NCBI GenBank assembly: GCA_018857735.1
Contig: JABMCL010001864.1
Coordinates: 298,501 to 362,500, forward strand
Length of the DNA stretch: 64,000 nucleotides
Reading direction: 5' to 3'
Origin: Alviniconcha marisindica
Lineage: Eukaryota; Mollusca; Gastropoda; Provannidae
Positions 26,314-34,344 of the stretch are shown here, piece after piece; position 1 is the stretch's first letter, and each line of letters starts with the position of its first letter. Under the pieces are notes generated by a model. The model was not told where the DNA came from, ran no database searches, and saw nothing but the letters and a program-made list of their open reading frames with translations. Made by a program: the position numbers and the translations under genes.

Positions 26314-27865
26314 CAAATGACCCCATTGGGGTTTCTGAAATAAATTCTTGTCTTCACAGACAAAGCTTACCAGACAAGAAAGGCGGCAGCGGTGATGATC
26401 TGAAGTGTGGTTGCTGGCTCTGGGGTGTTGCAGCAGGTTCCGTCATGGTGGTTCATGTCATTGTTGCAGTACAGGTTCAGCAGCATCTGGGCATTCTGCC
26501 AATTAAGCATAACAATAAGCACTTAAATTAAAACCACTCTGAAAACCTGTCCGTTTAAAGTTCACTCTGGCTAACAAAACTCTCCGTCTTTCAGCATGTT
26601 CTCAAGTTATTTCAGATGAGACAACAAGCAATGCTTCGTCTTGTGTCCTTGGTAACAGACATCATACTCTGAAATACCAGTTTTGGTGCAGACATCAGAT
26701 TCCAAAAGATCACTTTTGATGCAAATTTATAAATCTGTTATCACTTTTGATGCAAATTCTTAAATTTGTTCCCCCCCACCCTACCCACCCAACAACACCT
26801 ACCCTACAAAGCGCTCAAATGCCATTCTGTACAGCTATTTTCAAGAATGACCCCTGCCGCTCCTCAACTGATGGATTTCCGTCTACTGATGGACACATCT
26901 GATGTCTGTTAGTATCATGTACCAGGACCAGCAGCTTAGAATCATGCCCCGCCCCTTCCTCACCAGACTGAGAGCTGACTGTGCCATGTGCAGACCGTCT
27001 GAACTCTCCTGCTTCAAGCCTTGCGACACCAGTCGAGCCGAGCTCCATATCGTGGCTTCACTGTTGTCCCTGAAATACATGGGTGGCACCGACATAGACT
27101 GTGTGAACAAACCTTATTATTGCACAGTGAGCTGTCACATTTCAGTGATTCTTGTGCCTGTTTCCACCACAGTATCCCACAAGGAACACCCTTTCAATCA
27201 TAGCTGTGCTTTGTTTTTTAACCTACTTGCTCCCAGAATGATCAACACTCTTTCTCTGTAGAAATCCCGAAAACAAAAGAACTCTAAATTTCAATCCAGT
27301 ATTTGTGCCAGAAAGCCAAGGAAACAACAACAACAGGAGCAACAACAACAAACAACAAAAGCACCAAAAAGCTGGCATGACATTTGCACACCATCGAGAT
27401 GCAATTTACCCTCTGCATATTACATAATTCAAATCTTACATCATTCAAAACACAGATATCCAGTTCTATTTATGGGACATTACAGGGTGCTGTAGGAATT
27501 TCAACATTAAATTTTAAGAGTCCTGTGCAGGATGGCCTGGCCATGAGAGTGTTATTTTCCCAAGGTGTTAACTCGGTTTTTGGATTACTGGACTAAAATC
27601 TGTTCCATATGGATACAAGAATTAAAGTGTGAGTGAGTGAATATGTGTGTGTGCATGTGTGCATGCATTTGTGTATGTGCATCATGTGTTTTTGTGTGCA
27701 TGTGTGTGTGAACATGCATGACTGCATGTGTGTATGTATGCACACACTTGCCCGCAGTGTATGTGTGTGTGTGTGTGTGTGTATGCATACATGTGTCAGT
27801 GAGTGTGTGAATGAATGTATGTGTGTGTGCATACATGTGTGTGTGTGTGCATATAATTGTATGTG

Positions 27866-27906
<41 letters not shown>

Positions 27907-27947
27907 GCATATAATTGTATGTGTGTGTGTGTGTGTGTGCATATAAT

Positions 27948-27983
<36 letters not shown>

Positions 27984-29983
27984 CACGCGCACATGCACAA
28001 ACACTGGCCTGTAGTGATTATGTATGGACTTACAAAAGCTCAATGGCAGCCTTGTTGTAGAGATCAATCTGCTGGTTGGTGATCATGGAGCGATTCACCG
28101 AAAGCTTGGCCTCAACTACCGGATCTAGCAACAACAACAAATGATGCAAACAGTACAAAATGCATACAGCACAAAAATTCCTGATTAATAATTTGATCCA
28201 GTCAAAACCAAACAGCAACCAAGGACACAAACACCAAGCTGATGTTCAGCTTACTGTGATTCGCCTCCATACAAGTCCCCATTCCTTACCTTGCAACATC
28301 CAGATCACGTGCGTAGATGGCCTCAACTTGTTGATTAATGGCTTGATGGTGGACAGATTGGCTAAAGAAAAACAGATTTGAAAGATGTATCAGTAAAGAT
28401 GATCAGAATATGCACATACTGTGTGAAACAAAATTCCCGAAAGTGTTGTCAACCACATTTTTGGTGTTACATGTATACTATAGCACCCATGTTTAAAAAT
28501 CTCTCCACCCCCTCCTTATCTACTGTCTATGCCTCTGTTTTGTAAACACAGTACTCATGTTTAAAGCAAACTCTAACAGAATGTATCCCTCCCCTTATCT
28601 GCTGTCTACATCTGTTTTGTAAACACAGTACTCATGTTTAAAGCAAACTCTAACAGAATTTATCCCTCCCCTTATCTGCTGTCTACATCTCTGTTTTGTA
28701 AACAAAGCACTCATGTTTAAAGCAAACTCAAGAGATTTTATCCCTCCCCTTAACTGCCGTCTACTGCATTTCTGGTATTTCATAAATTGCACATGAAAAC
28801 TCTGTACCTTGATCCATTCAGGAAAAGAAAAAAAACGGAGATCAAAACACATATGTCACTCTGCTGAACCAGTTTCATGCACAAAGGACTGTCCTATATT
28901 TGAATACAATGGGCTATTGCTTTAAATTACACACAAGCAATGCCCACTGCAAATGGAATTGGGGGGCGGGGGTGGGGGGTGGGGGGTAAGGGGCTGCTTT
29001 GTAAATAATATGGCACTGGCAAAACATCATATTGTACATTCTTCTTCTTCTGTCTGCCTTCTTTTTCTTCAATGCCAAGTGAGAGTCACAATATGTTTGC
29101 CAGGACTTTGTTGTGTCCCTTGAGTGTGGTTAATTCCCTTGATAATTCTACAGAAGTCCCAGAGGCTTCATTCTGTTCCAGAGTACCACAATAATAAAAA
29201 AAAGGATTAAGAATTTCTTTCAGAAACCATAATGGGGGGGGGGGGGGTATTATGACAGAATAAACACACAATAAGCCACTGTTTTACAGCACAATTATCT
29301 AGGATACTAGAAAATAACTTTAAAAAGAAAACAACAAGTAAGTAACTTGGTGCTTTACGCTCAGTCAACCATTATGGTTATATTAGGGCAATAAACAACA
29401 AACAAACAACTTGCAGAAGGCGCATAGATTAAAAAAATAGATCATATTTTAATCAATGGACTAAAATTACCAGTAAGAATCCCCCCTCCCCCCCCAGAAG
29501 AAAAGCTTTACAAACCTTTGAAGTTATTCAGTGCCTGTTTGCTTCCATTGAACATGTGTATGCTCCACTGAAACGATAAAAGTAGTTTGTTCTGTTATGA
29601 AAATACCAGTAGAGCCTGACAATCCCACTGTTCATACACTGCCCCACCCTATCTTGTTCACACACATACTCATAATCATATACATATTATGTACATTCAT
29701 GTGCATTTTTTTAAATAGGCACACACAAAAGACATACATGTACACGTGTTTACACAACAAAATTTACAAACACAGGTGTGTTTGTGCACACAAAGGCACA
29801 CTGCTGAGTAATAACTAGTAGGCTTGGTTGTGCAACTCTTTTGCAAATTTCTGGTGAAATGCATGTGAAGGCTTGTTACAAAACTCACAAACATGAAACA
29901 AACACATTCATTCAGGCATACACACACAGTCATACATGGTTGTTTACACACACATGCTCAAGCATTTGCACGCACACCACACA

Positions 29984-30027
<44 letters not shown>

Positions 30028-31894
30028 ATTCACACACATATGCACTCACACCCACACCTGAAACAAACATATTCATGCAGGCATATACACACACAGTCAT
30101 ACATGATTGTTAACACACACATGTTCAAGCATTTGCACACACACACACAGATTCACACACATATGTACTCACACACACACACACACAGATGCACTCACAC
30201 ACACCCTGTCCCTACTCACAGTTGCACTGCCAGTGATGACAAGGTTGGGTCTTTCCCCAGGCTGAACACTCTTAAGCCAGTTGTGATAAACATCATACAT
30301 GGATGCATTCACCATTGGACGCCACAAAAAGTCCTGTCACAAACAGAAAGAGAAGACACAATACCCTGGCTACTTAAAAGCACACTAGGTCAGATGGAAA
30401 GGCAGATCTGCCAAGCCTACCCTCACACAGCCTAAACCAACAGGATTCTTAATGCAACACGATGATGTCCATATACCTAGATACCACAACAAGAAGCTAC
30501 AGACAATGCAAATAGCCGCTGGGACTCATGAGAATGTGTGTGTTGCCAACTCCAAACTGGTTGATGACTGGCTGTTTTCATGATTGTTTGGACTCATGGC
30601 AGTCTGCTGGATTCGCAGTGGCGTGTATTACAAGCGAATGTAACAATCTATGCATGCAGTGCAGCTGCAGGAACACTGTCCTGCACATATAACAACACTA
30701 ACACGTAACAGGCCACAAATCACTCTAGATCATGTGTGACCTCTTTACACGCAACAGTGTGACAGACAGAGATGTTTAAGCCGTTTTTATGAACCCTAAG
30801 TTTCTCAACTTAGGTAAAAACAGTCTTTGCTACTGTCTTTCACAAAACCGGACTATTCAGCATTGAAGCCAAGAAGATGACAAACAAGAAAAAGACTTAT
30901 GTGTGCACATACCTACACAACTGGGGATCATCACAACACTCATTCAGTATATATCTGTACAGCATCTATTACAAATAACGTCCATGAGTCATTTTTCTTT
31001 CTTTCTTTATCAAATGTAATTTGCATGCACTGGAGATAACTAAATTTAGCAAATGCAAATAAATTAAAAAACTGTACATTTATCATGTACTCATCTATGC
31101 AATGAGAGCTCACATAATACAATATTCTATCATTCTAAAAATTATACACCTAAAGCACAGTCCTACCAAAACAATTTACAGAAGGTATTACATGGAAACA
31201 TACACACACACACACTCTGACTGTAGCAGACACTGGGTACTGATATTAGTTGGGGCAGAAATAACATGAGAAGAGGAAGGTTTCAGTTTGGTTTTAAAAG
31301 ATGACAGGGTTGAGCTAGAGTCATGTGGGAGTGAATTCCAAATGTGGGGTCCAAAGCAAGAGAAAGTGTAAAAGTCTTGAGGTTGTATTACTGGATTTTC
31401 AGCATGATCCTCCAGAAAAATGTCTTTATTCCTCCTGCTTAGCTACACAGAAACATGAGTGTTACTATCACTAATATTTGCACTACAACTACGGAACCCA
31501 TGGGAAAGAAACGAACAAAAATCAGGTGGTCTTGACTTTGCAAAGACATAACCACTCACTACTGCACGATGCAGTAAACCTCCCTGAATAAGTAATGTTC
31601 AAATGGAGAGACGTGGTCACTTTAACAGAAAATACAAAAGGCTATTCCCTGGCACTTACCACTCTGGCACTGATTTTTTCATCACTGAAGTGCATGTCAG
31701 AGTGAGACTTGTAGCCCTCCACCACATCTCTACTCAGCAGATTGACGAACTCAAAGTACAGCTGGCGAATCCGAGAATCACCAATAAATGCGATGTGGTT
31801 ACGCCCGCCCCAGTAGGAGATGTAGTGCATGCACATTCGTGCATCCCTGCAAAGGAACAAAAAATGTATTAGAACTATACAATGAAGTAATGTA

Positions 31895-31935
<41 letters not shown>

Positions 31936-34344
31936 ACCGGCTGAATGAGGGTTGGTACCAGAACAATATTTTATTGTCGGTATTGTGCATTGATAGTCTC
32001 AACAGTCAAGCTGAGACTCTGTAGACACCAAGTCATGTGGGCCAGTGTAGTATACGTGAGTGTATAATTTTAGGTAATAATCTCTAGAACTCACGATCTG
32101 GTGTACTTGTGTGTCATACAGCCATATGGCTGCCAGGTGTTATAACCCGGAAAACGCCCATCGCTCATCAGCAAGCGGCAAGAGTCACTACCTGAAAGGC
32201 AGACAAGTAAAAAAAAAAATTAGGCAAATATCAAAAGTGGCAATGTTGGTAATAGCTTTGTTGTTTGTTGGCAAAAGAATTATATAATATCAAAGAATCA
32301 CATCACTAAATAATGAATTAACACTGAAGCAGAAAAAAAGAGAGCTTAAAGTCAAAGTTTTGGCTAGCAATAGGTCTTCTCCTTAGTCTGGCGGCCTCAA
32401 CTGATAAGACTTAATAAGAGAATATTCCTGTGTATGCACACATGGAACTGGACTGGACGGGAATATAAACAAGTGTAGTACTAGTAGACTGAGTCATTAA
32501 AACTAGTTAATCTTAAATATTGGACATGTGGGATTAGCTGAGTGGGCCACACCCAGCCTTCTACGTCTACAGTAGCTTTAAAGGCTGTTCAGCAGATGTA
32601 TCACATGTGGTAGCCCCTGTCCTCTAGGGCTTAAATTATCAGTTTGGACTTGAAAACAAGTGTTATGGGGCTGGTGCCCTGGAATAAGTTCTTGGCAGGA
32701 CAGGGCAACGTTGGGGCTGTTCCAATGAGCTGGAAAGGTTTACTGAACTTTCTGATGGGGATTCCATATGCTGTAGCTTACTCAAGGTCTTACACAGGGT
32801 CTAGAATTTATTAGGCTCCATATGTATCACTATCACTAATAATATCAATTTTGATCTATTGAAGATATAATTCAACTGCAGACATTGTTCATAATCAAGA
32901 CAGAGAGAGGACAGATTCTGCTTCTTGTCATTAATGACCACTGACCATTGTCAAAATGTTGAACATTCTGTCCCTTTATAGTTTAGTGGGGAAAGGTAAA
33001 AGGGCATGAGAGAGAGAAACGGGTCTACTCATTGATGGCAAACTCTGCATATATTGTGGACTTGGACTTGGAGCCTATGAATTTGAAACTTTAGCTCAAA
33101 AATGTTTACATATATATATATATGTAGAAACTGCAAAGCGGTGGTATGGATTACTGTTTAGATTTTCAATCAAATAAGGTATTTGCTAAGCTGCTCCTGT
33201 ATTGCTAACTTCACAAAACAAAAAGAAATTTGGTTACAATTTAACAAATCAAGATTGGCATAGCCCAAAAATGCCCAGCACACTCTCCTTTCAAAGGAGT
33301 TTCCTGGAAAAAGAACAATTGTTTCCCCATAAATGTTTCAGTCAAAGATTCAAACTGTCAAAGTCAAAGAGTCACACTTGTCATTATAATGTCAAATACT
33401 GATGTCAAATGCCAAGTATATTATATTCATCTTACACAAAACGTGTAGCAGTAGAGCCTACACAAAACTCATCACAGTACAACCCTTGTATCTTGCTGGC
33501 AAGGGTGCAGGGGGTGGAGGTGGTGGAGGGGGTGGGGAGGACAGCTGTTACATCCAACCTGGATTCCAGGAATCTGGCACTGGCACTAATTTGGTGCAAT
33601 GCCAGTGGGTTGAAGTGCACAGTGGTGGTGGTCTATTAGGACTTGGCCAAAGCATGAGCTGACTTAAAACACACGGCACTTTCTGCTTGGTCTGTGTTGT
33701 TGTCTCAGTGGTTCAGGCTATAGCTCTTGGAGGAGGAAAGTGAGGGGGGGGGGGGGGTGTTTACATTGTTCAGTGTTGCACTTGCAGTGTGGCACTGCGT
33801 AACTTCTGTTGATGTCTCGAATGTAGTTTTCCATCGGGACACAAAGTCTGTAAGTCTTCTGGATCTGATCCGGCGACCTTGTTTTTGGGGGGTCGGGAAA
33901 GTATCTGCCGGCATTGCCGGCACCAGTTTCTCCACCATCTTGTATACATGAAACTTGAAAGTGAGACGCAGAACTTTGTTCGCGCCGCTCCTGGAGAGTT
34001 GGGAGGTAAAACGCCCCCCTTCCTGTCTTCCTTTCTTCATGGGAAGAATTTATCGGATTTATCGACGAAATTACGGCAATTACCAGCACAACAAAACACT
34101 GCGTCAGTCGTTCACTAAGTGACTCAGGGGCAAGAGAGGACGATGCCAGAAGAATTTTTTTTAGCAAGTGAAACAAACCATACTAACCGTATTTCAGATG
34201 TATAGAGCCATGATAAGCAACAAAGCCAATCACAATTGTAAGGGCCACAAGTTTGGCATTTTCTACGTTAATGTACTGAGATATTTCACTCGCAGAATTA
34301 CTGGGTGGTGTCTGCGCCTGCGGACTGCCATGTTCCTCCATCAT
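6508..34344 (-). CDS. CASD1: CASD1: sialic acid 9-O-acetyltransferase, 21 coding exons
   Basis: Complete gene model of 2,433 coding bases (810 codons plus stop). The family protein is a Golgi multi-pass enzyme that transfers acetyl from acetyl-CoA to the 9-hydroxyl of sialic acid, mainly on CMP-sialic acid. Seen here: one N-terminal membrane segment (about residues 31-48); a lumenal SGNH-like catalytic domain with GDSRIRQLY (Ser109) and DGLH (Asp281, His284) forming the expected triad; a second membrane segment near 323-344; and then a long multi-membrane acyltransferase-like C-terminal half with [28 protein letters not shown] and [17 protein letters not shown]. Length is close to the human protein (about 797 residues, from memory). 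Exons, high to low: 34344-34188, 32191-32095, 31846-31660, 30333-30220, 29567-29516, 28361-28290, 28124-28034, 27069-26964, 26495-26371, 25759-25689, 25076-24947, 23347-23239, 22795-22706, 21334-21215, 11938-11782, 11454-11375, 10928-10824, 10393-10253, 9747-9670, 7711-7619, 6765-6508. Nothing is broken. Sialic acid metabolism is patchy in protostomes, so the substrate in vivo is inference. Confidence 0.96.
6912..6932. repeat. poly-C tract in CASD1 intron 20
   Basis: About 18 consecutive C on the plus strand, 150 bases from the exon 21 acceptor. No other content is seen in 6766-7227. Confidence 0.9.
7228..7460. repeat. 30/33-bp tandem array in CASD1 intron 20
   Basis: Seven copies of ATGTTTGTCAGCTATATTTT plus ACCTCATTAC with an optional CAC. 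Alternating 30- and 33-base units keep one frame open, but there is no other sign of coding. A GA-rich and GT-rich stretch follows (7490-7556). Confidence 0.9.
7619..7711 (-). CDS. CASD1: CASD1 exon 20 (residues 695-725)
   Basis: Encodes [20 protein letters not shown], then [11 protein letters not shown], matching the family [27 protein letters not shown]. Acceptor TTGCAG, donor GTAATG; phase 0 at both ends. Confidence 0.97.
8038..8284. repeat. about 123-bp tandem duplication in CASD1 intron 19
   Basis: Two adjacent copies of a block beginning AAAAGGCATGCTAAAACATT (second copy AAAGGAATGCCAAAACATCT) and ending TGTCATACCA. Confidence 0.85.
8600..9035 (+). repeat. 5S rRNA-like SINE heads, about three units
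   Basis: Units at about 8600-8732, 8733-8904 and 8905-9035 share GCTACTCTCCAGCYTCTACA and GAGCAYGATCGAGCATGGTC followed by GCATGGATGGGYGACCC. The latter resembles the 3' half of 5S rRNA (GG..GTACTTGGATGGGAGACC). Only the last unit continues into the SINE body. Family assignment is by resemblance. Confidence 0.6.
8980..9240 (+). mobile_element. SINE copy with 5S-like head and GTTAAAGATC tail
   Basis: The head GAGCACGATC..GGTCACC, a body with TCAAATTCTGTGCAGAGTCT, and the tail GTTAAAGATCATGTAGTTCA then TGTCAGAG..GGATTATAGGAACA match the element at 12205-12535 in the same order. The tail runs directly into the 33-bp array that follows. Confidence 0.7.
9212..9478. repeat. 33-bp tandem array derived from the SINE tail
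   Basis: About eight units of GGATTATGGGAACAATAAAA plus AGCATAGTCAGG. The first unit is the natural end of the SINE, so the array began by amplifying that end. Confidence 0.85.
9670..9747 (-). CDS. CASD1: CASD1 exon 19 (residues 669-694)
   Basis: Encodes [20 protein letters not shown] and YIVFIP, matching the family CKNKAECNELHPSVSVVQI region. Its acceptor TTTCAG|AGC is the last of a run of near-identical copies in the flanking intron (9748-9890). Phase 0 at both ends. Confidence 0.95.
9748..9890. repeat. array of splice-acceptor-like units next to CASD1 exon 19
   Basis: Units of about 22 bases (plus strand CAGCTCTGAAATGNACANAC, with a CA microsatellite in the first). Read on the minus strand, each is GTNCATTTCAGAGCTG, the same as the true acceptor and exon start TTTCAG|AGCT at 9747. 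Five clear copies end at about 9779, 9801, 9823 (degenerate), 9845 and 9867. Confidence 0.85.
10253..10393 (-). CDS. CASD1: CASD1 exon 18 (residues 622-668)
   Basis: Encodes [20 protein letters not shown] and a second helix [13 protein letters not shown]. Acceptor TTGCAG, donor GTGAGG; phase 0 at both ends. Confidence 0.95.
10824..10928 (-). CDS. CASD1: CASD1 exon 17 (residues 587-621)
   Basis: Encodes [16 protein letters not shown] and then [12 protein letters not shown], aligning with the family YEWWFRWRLDR motif. Phase 0 at both ends. Confidence 0.96.
11375..11454 (-). CDS. CASD1: CASD1 exon 16 (residues 560-586)
   Basis: Encodes a hydrophobic membrane helix around [18 protein letters not shown]. 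Acceptor TTTTCAG, donor GTAAGA; phase 1 in, 0 out. Confidence 0.92.
11782..11938 (-). CDS. CASD1: CASD1 exon 15 (residues 508-559)
   Basis: Encodes [20 protein letters not shown], then [20 protein letters not shown], nearly identical to the family. It follows the largest intron of the gene (11939-21214, 9.3 kb). Phase out 1. Confidence 0.97.
12205..12535 (+). mobile_element. 5S-like SINE in CASD1 intron 14
   Basis: The head has GGTCACCACCTGGATGAGTC; the body has CAGAGTCAAATTCTGTGCTG and GACTCCAGAAAAGTTCTTCA; the tail has GTTAAATATCCTGTAGTCCA then TGTCAGAGTTC. Same family and order as 8980-9240. An A/T-rich tract precedes it (12150-12195). No target duplication could be assigned. Confidence 0.7.
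13855..14160. repeat. about 90-bp tandem units with long G runs
   Basis: Four diverged units of the form CTGCCTGNCTGATTNAAGTT..TACCAGTTAATTGG, followed by a run of 8 to 16 G. The G runs differ in length between units. Confidence 0.8.
15324..15399. repeat. (GA)n microsatellite, about 76 bp
   Basis: Uninterrupted GA repeat on the plus strand inside CASD1 intron 14. Confidence 0.97.
16405..16745. repeat. TA, AGGT and CAGG microsatellites
   Basis: A (TA)n tract lies at 16405-16422. An (AGGT)n run at 16652-16671 is followed by (CAGGCAGG/CAAGCAT)n at 16680-16745. Confidence 0.9.
19013..19999. mobile_element. hAT-like non-autonomous element with CAGGGGT ends
   Basis: The ends CAGGGGTCGCGC (19013) and GCGCAACCCCTG (to 19999) are near-perfect inverted repeats, with inner palindromic stretches rich in GCGTAAAA-like words. 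It sits inside the right end of copy A and itself contains copy B. A clean 8-bp target duplication is not visible; ATTA flanks are possible. The superfamily call rests on the terminal sequence only. Confidence 0.6.
19095..19790. mobile_element. second copy (B) of the 18.4-kb element
   Basis: Shares AATGTTCAGYAAATTTGCC, ACCCAGTTC, TCTTCYACCTTTGAG, CACTGATCAGTTTG and the right end ACCTTATAGTCCAAAAATTA with copy A in the same order. The left end is probably TACAGTATAACC at 19095. It lies within the hAT-like element, showing order of insertion. Confidence 0.6.
20990..21221. repeat. 112-bp tandem duplication covering the exon 14 donor of CASD1
   Basis: The blocks ending GGACCCCCTGCAGACTGAAC plus TCACCTTGCAG (to 21109) and GGACCCCCTGCGGACTGAAC plus TCACCTTGCAG (to 21221) are offset by 112 bases. 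The second contains the last seven bases of exon 14 and its donor; the first is an intronic copy with the same GTGAGTTCAG donor on the minus strand. Confidence 0.9.
21215..21334 (-). CDS. CASD1: CASD1 exon 14 (residues 468-507)
   Basis: Encodes [20 protein letters not shown], then [20 protein letters not shown]. The donor AAG|GTGAGTTCAG is duplicated 112 bases into the intron (see repeat at 20990-21221). Phase 0 at both ends. Confidence 0.97.
21785..22700. repeat. 60-80-bp tandem array abutting CASD1 exon 13
   Basis: About nine units containing CCTGGCTTCACAGACTTTCA, GCACAGCAATGGAAAGTACA and a CACTGGCCCCAGTG-like block. The array runs straight into exon 13 (AGTGTACCTTGCTGGCCCC), and the unit at 22045 (TAGTGTACCCTACTGGCACC) resembles that exon edge including GTAC at the donor. 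Confidence 0.8.
22706..22795 (-). CDS. CASD1: CASD1 exon 13 (residues 438-467)
   Basis: Contains [20 protein letters not shown], nearly identical to the vertebrate protein and the best-conserved membrane segment. The donor AAG|GTACAC is abutted by a tandem array (21.8-22.7 kb) whose units resemble this exon edge. Phase 0 at both ends. Confidence 0.97.
23239..23347 (-). CDS. CASD1: CASD1 exon 12 (residues 401-437)
   Basis: Encodes [20 protein letters not shown] and further hydrophobic sequence, matching the family NLFMKENKFYTHSSFFIP segment. Acceptor TTTCAG, donor GTAAAT; phase out 0. Confidence 0.95.
23660..24115. repeat. 90-99-bp tandem array with CCAAT motifs
   Basis: Five units, each with CACCCAAGCAGCTTCAACCA then ATCAGAGTGTCACAAATAAT. 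Lies in CASD1 intron 11. Confidence 0.9.
24150..24510. repeat. 143-bp tandem array
   Basis: Two and a half units starting GACTAGCAACAGAACAAAAG, with CAAAACCTTCACTGTAAGCA and TGACATGACTGCATGTG, directly after the CCAAT array. Confidence 0.85.
24947..25076 (-). CDS. CASD1: CASD1 exon 11 (residues 358-400)
   Basis: A polar linker is followed by [20 protein letters not shown], matching the family KLGLIMAYFYMCDR membrane helix. The acceptor CACAG at 25077 keeps frame; one two bases further in (GAG) would not. Phase out 2. Confidence 0.93.
25689..25759 (-). CDS. CASD1: CASD1 exon 10 (residues 334-357)
   Basis: Completes membrane segment 2 ([11 protein letters not shown]) and encodes the basic cytosolic stretch [13 protein letters not shown]. 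Acceptor TCTAG, donor GTTAGT; phase 2 in, 1 out. Confidence 0.9.
25845..25990. repeat. dispersed direct repeat, copy 1 (pair flanks CASD1 exon 9)
   Basis: GAAATACCTGTTTTGGTGCA, then GACATCAGATTCCAAAAGAT, then CACTTTTGATGCAAATTC. The near-identical copy at 26660-26790 lies on the other side of exon 9. Confidence 0.85.
26279..26310. repeat. (GT)n microsatellite
   Basis: Pure GT tract 60 bases from the exon 9 donor. Confidence 0.95.
26371..26495 (-). CDS. CASD1: CASD1 exon 9 (residues 293-333)
   Basis: Encodes [20 protein letters not shown] followed by CCN, aligning with the family ..NVYCNKILKPVDGSCCQ, and then the first half of membrane segment 2. Acceptor TTGGCAG, donor GTAAGC; phase out 2. 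Confidence 0.94.
26660..26790. repeat. dispersed direct repeat, copy 2
   Basis: Same order of words as 25845-25990 at about 90% identity, followed by a C-rich stretch in both copies. Confidence 0.85.
26964..27069 (-). CDS. CASD1: CASD1 exon 8 (residues 257-292), catalytic Asp/His block
   Basis: Contains [13 protein letters not shown]; Asp281 and His284 form the DxxH block that completes the SGNH triad. Chosen from a longer open frame by the TTTCAG acceptor and GTGAGG donor, which give matching phases (2 in, 0 out). Confidence 0.95.
27610..27990. repeat. compound GT-rich microsatellite in CASD1 intron 7
   Basis: GTGTGT tracts broken by ATGCAT and GCATATAATTGTAT, the last repeated three times. 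The minus-strand 160-residue His/Thr open frame here is an artefact of CA repeats. Confidence 0.95.
28034..28124 (-). CDS. CASD1: CASD1 exon 7 (residues 227-256)
   Basis: Encodes [20 protein letters not shown], closely matching the family stretch NRKMITNEKIDAYNEAA. The donor GTAAGT lies about 40 bases from a 360-base GT-rich tract in the intron. Phase out 2. Confidence 0.95.
28290..28361 (-). CDS. CASD1: CASD1 exon 6 (residues 203-226)
   Basis: Encodes [20 protein letters not shown] and WMLQ, aligning with the SIAPLLEKLA..VYWVLQ segment of CASD1. Acceptor TTTAG, donor GTAAGG; phase 1 in and out. Confidence 0.94.
28480..28760. repeat. about 80-bp tandem array in CASD1 intron 5
   Basis: Three to four units of CTCATGTTTAAAGCAAACTC, then CCCTCCCCTTATCTGCTGTC, then TGTTTTGTAAACACAG. 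It begins about 120 bases beyond the exon 6 acceptor. Confidence 0.9.
29360..29400. repeat. dispersed CAGTCAACCATnATGGTTATA element
   Basis: CGCTCAGTCAACCATTATGG then TTATATTAGGGCAA. Related stretches occur at 9530-9560 (CCAGTCAACCATGACGGTAA) and 20272-20300 (CCCAGTCAACCACTATGGTT), so this is a dispersed repeat core, probably part of a SINE. Confidence 0.6.
29516..29567 (-). CDS. CASD1: CASD1 exon 5 (residues 186-202)
   Basis: Short 52-base exon encoding [17 protein letters not shown], matching the WSIKIHNGS region of the family. Flanked by TTTCAG and GTTTGT; phase out 1. Confidence 0.93.
29895..30200. repeat. CA-rich 165-bp duplication next to CASD1 exon 4 donor
   Basis: Two copies of AAACAAACAYATTCATNCAG, then CACAGTCATACATG and CTCAAGCATTTGCAC, separated by pure CA runs; the second ends 20 bases before the donor. 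Confidence 0.85.
30220..30333 (-). CDS. CASD1: CASD1 exon 4 (residues 148-185)
   Basis: Starts [20 protein letters not shown] and ends [10 protein letters not shown], aligning with the DFLWHPEVN..VIVAGAAT region of vertebrate CASD1. Phase 0 at both ends. The donor GTGAGT is followed in the intron by a long CA/GT-rich stretch. Confidence 0.95.
30400..31640. other. CASD1 intron 3, no gene seen
   Basis: AT-rich. The stretch 31230-31560 has the look of a worn repeat (long G-rich run without low complexity), but I cannot name a family. The remainder is unremarkable. Confidence 0.4.
31660..31846 (-). CDS. CASD1: CASD1 exon 3 (residues 85-147), catalytic serine block
   Basis: Contains [20 protein letters not shown], the SGNH block I of CASD1, with the nucleophile at Ser109. 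The acceptor is TTTGCAG and the donor GTAAGT; phase out 0. Confidence 0.97.
31890..31932. repeat. (GT)n microsatellite in CASD1 intron 2
   Basis: Pure GT tract 45 bases upstream of the exon 3 acceptor. The rest of intron 2 shows nothing recognisable. Confidence 0.95.
32095..32191 (-). CDS. CASD1: CASD1 exon 2 (residues 53-84)
   Basis: Encodes [20 protein letters not shown] and [11 protein letters not shown], matching the cysteine-containing start of the lumenal domain of the family. The acceptor is TTTCAG and the donor GTGAGT; phase in 1, out 2. Confidence 0.95.
32192..34187 (-). other. CASD1 intron 1 (2.0 kb), no gene seen
   Basis: Contains a short TA tract (33112-33123), a G-rich stretch (33500-33545) and a run of G at 33746-33760. 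Opposing open frames near 33720-34176 overlap each other and exon 1 flanks without family resemblance, so no gene is called. Confidence 0.5.
34188..34344 (-). CDS. CASD1: CASD1 exon 1 (residues 1-52)
   Basis: Two ATG codons sit back to back (34344 and 34341); the first is used here. The exon encodes a short polar N-terminus and a hydrophobic stretch, [18 protein letters not shown], read as the signal-anchor membrane segment. The donor is CG|GTTAGT and the phase leaving the exon is 1. The 5' UTR upstream is not delimited. Confidence 0.9.

Noticed and set aside
27585..28067. 160-residue His/Thr-rich minus-strand open frame
   Set aside because: It is the translation of CA/GT microsatellite sequence inside CASD1 intron 7.
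33718..34176. 152-residue minus-strand open frame in CASD1 intron 1
   Set aside because: It starts at the exon 1 boundary region, overlaps other open frames in both directions and resembles no family; using it would break the clean exon 1 to exon 2 join.
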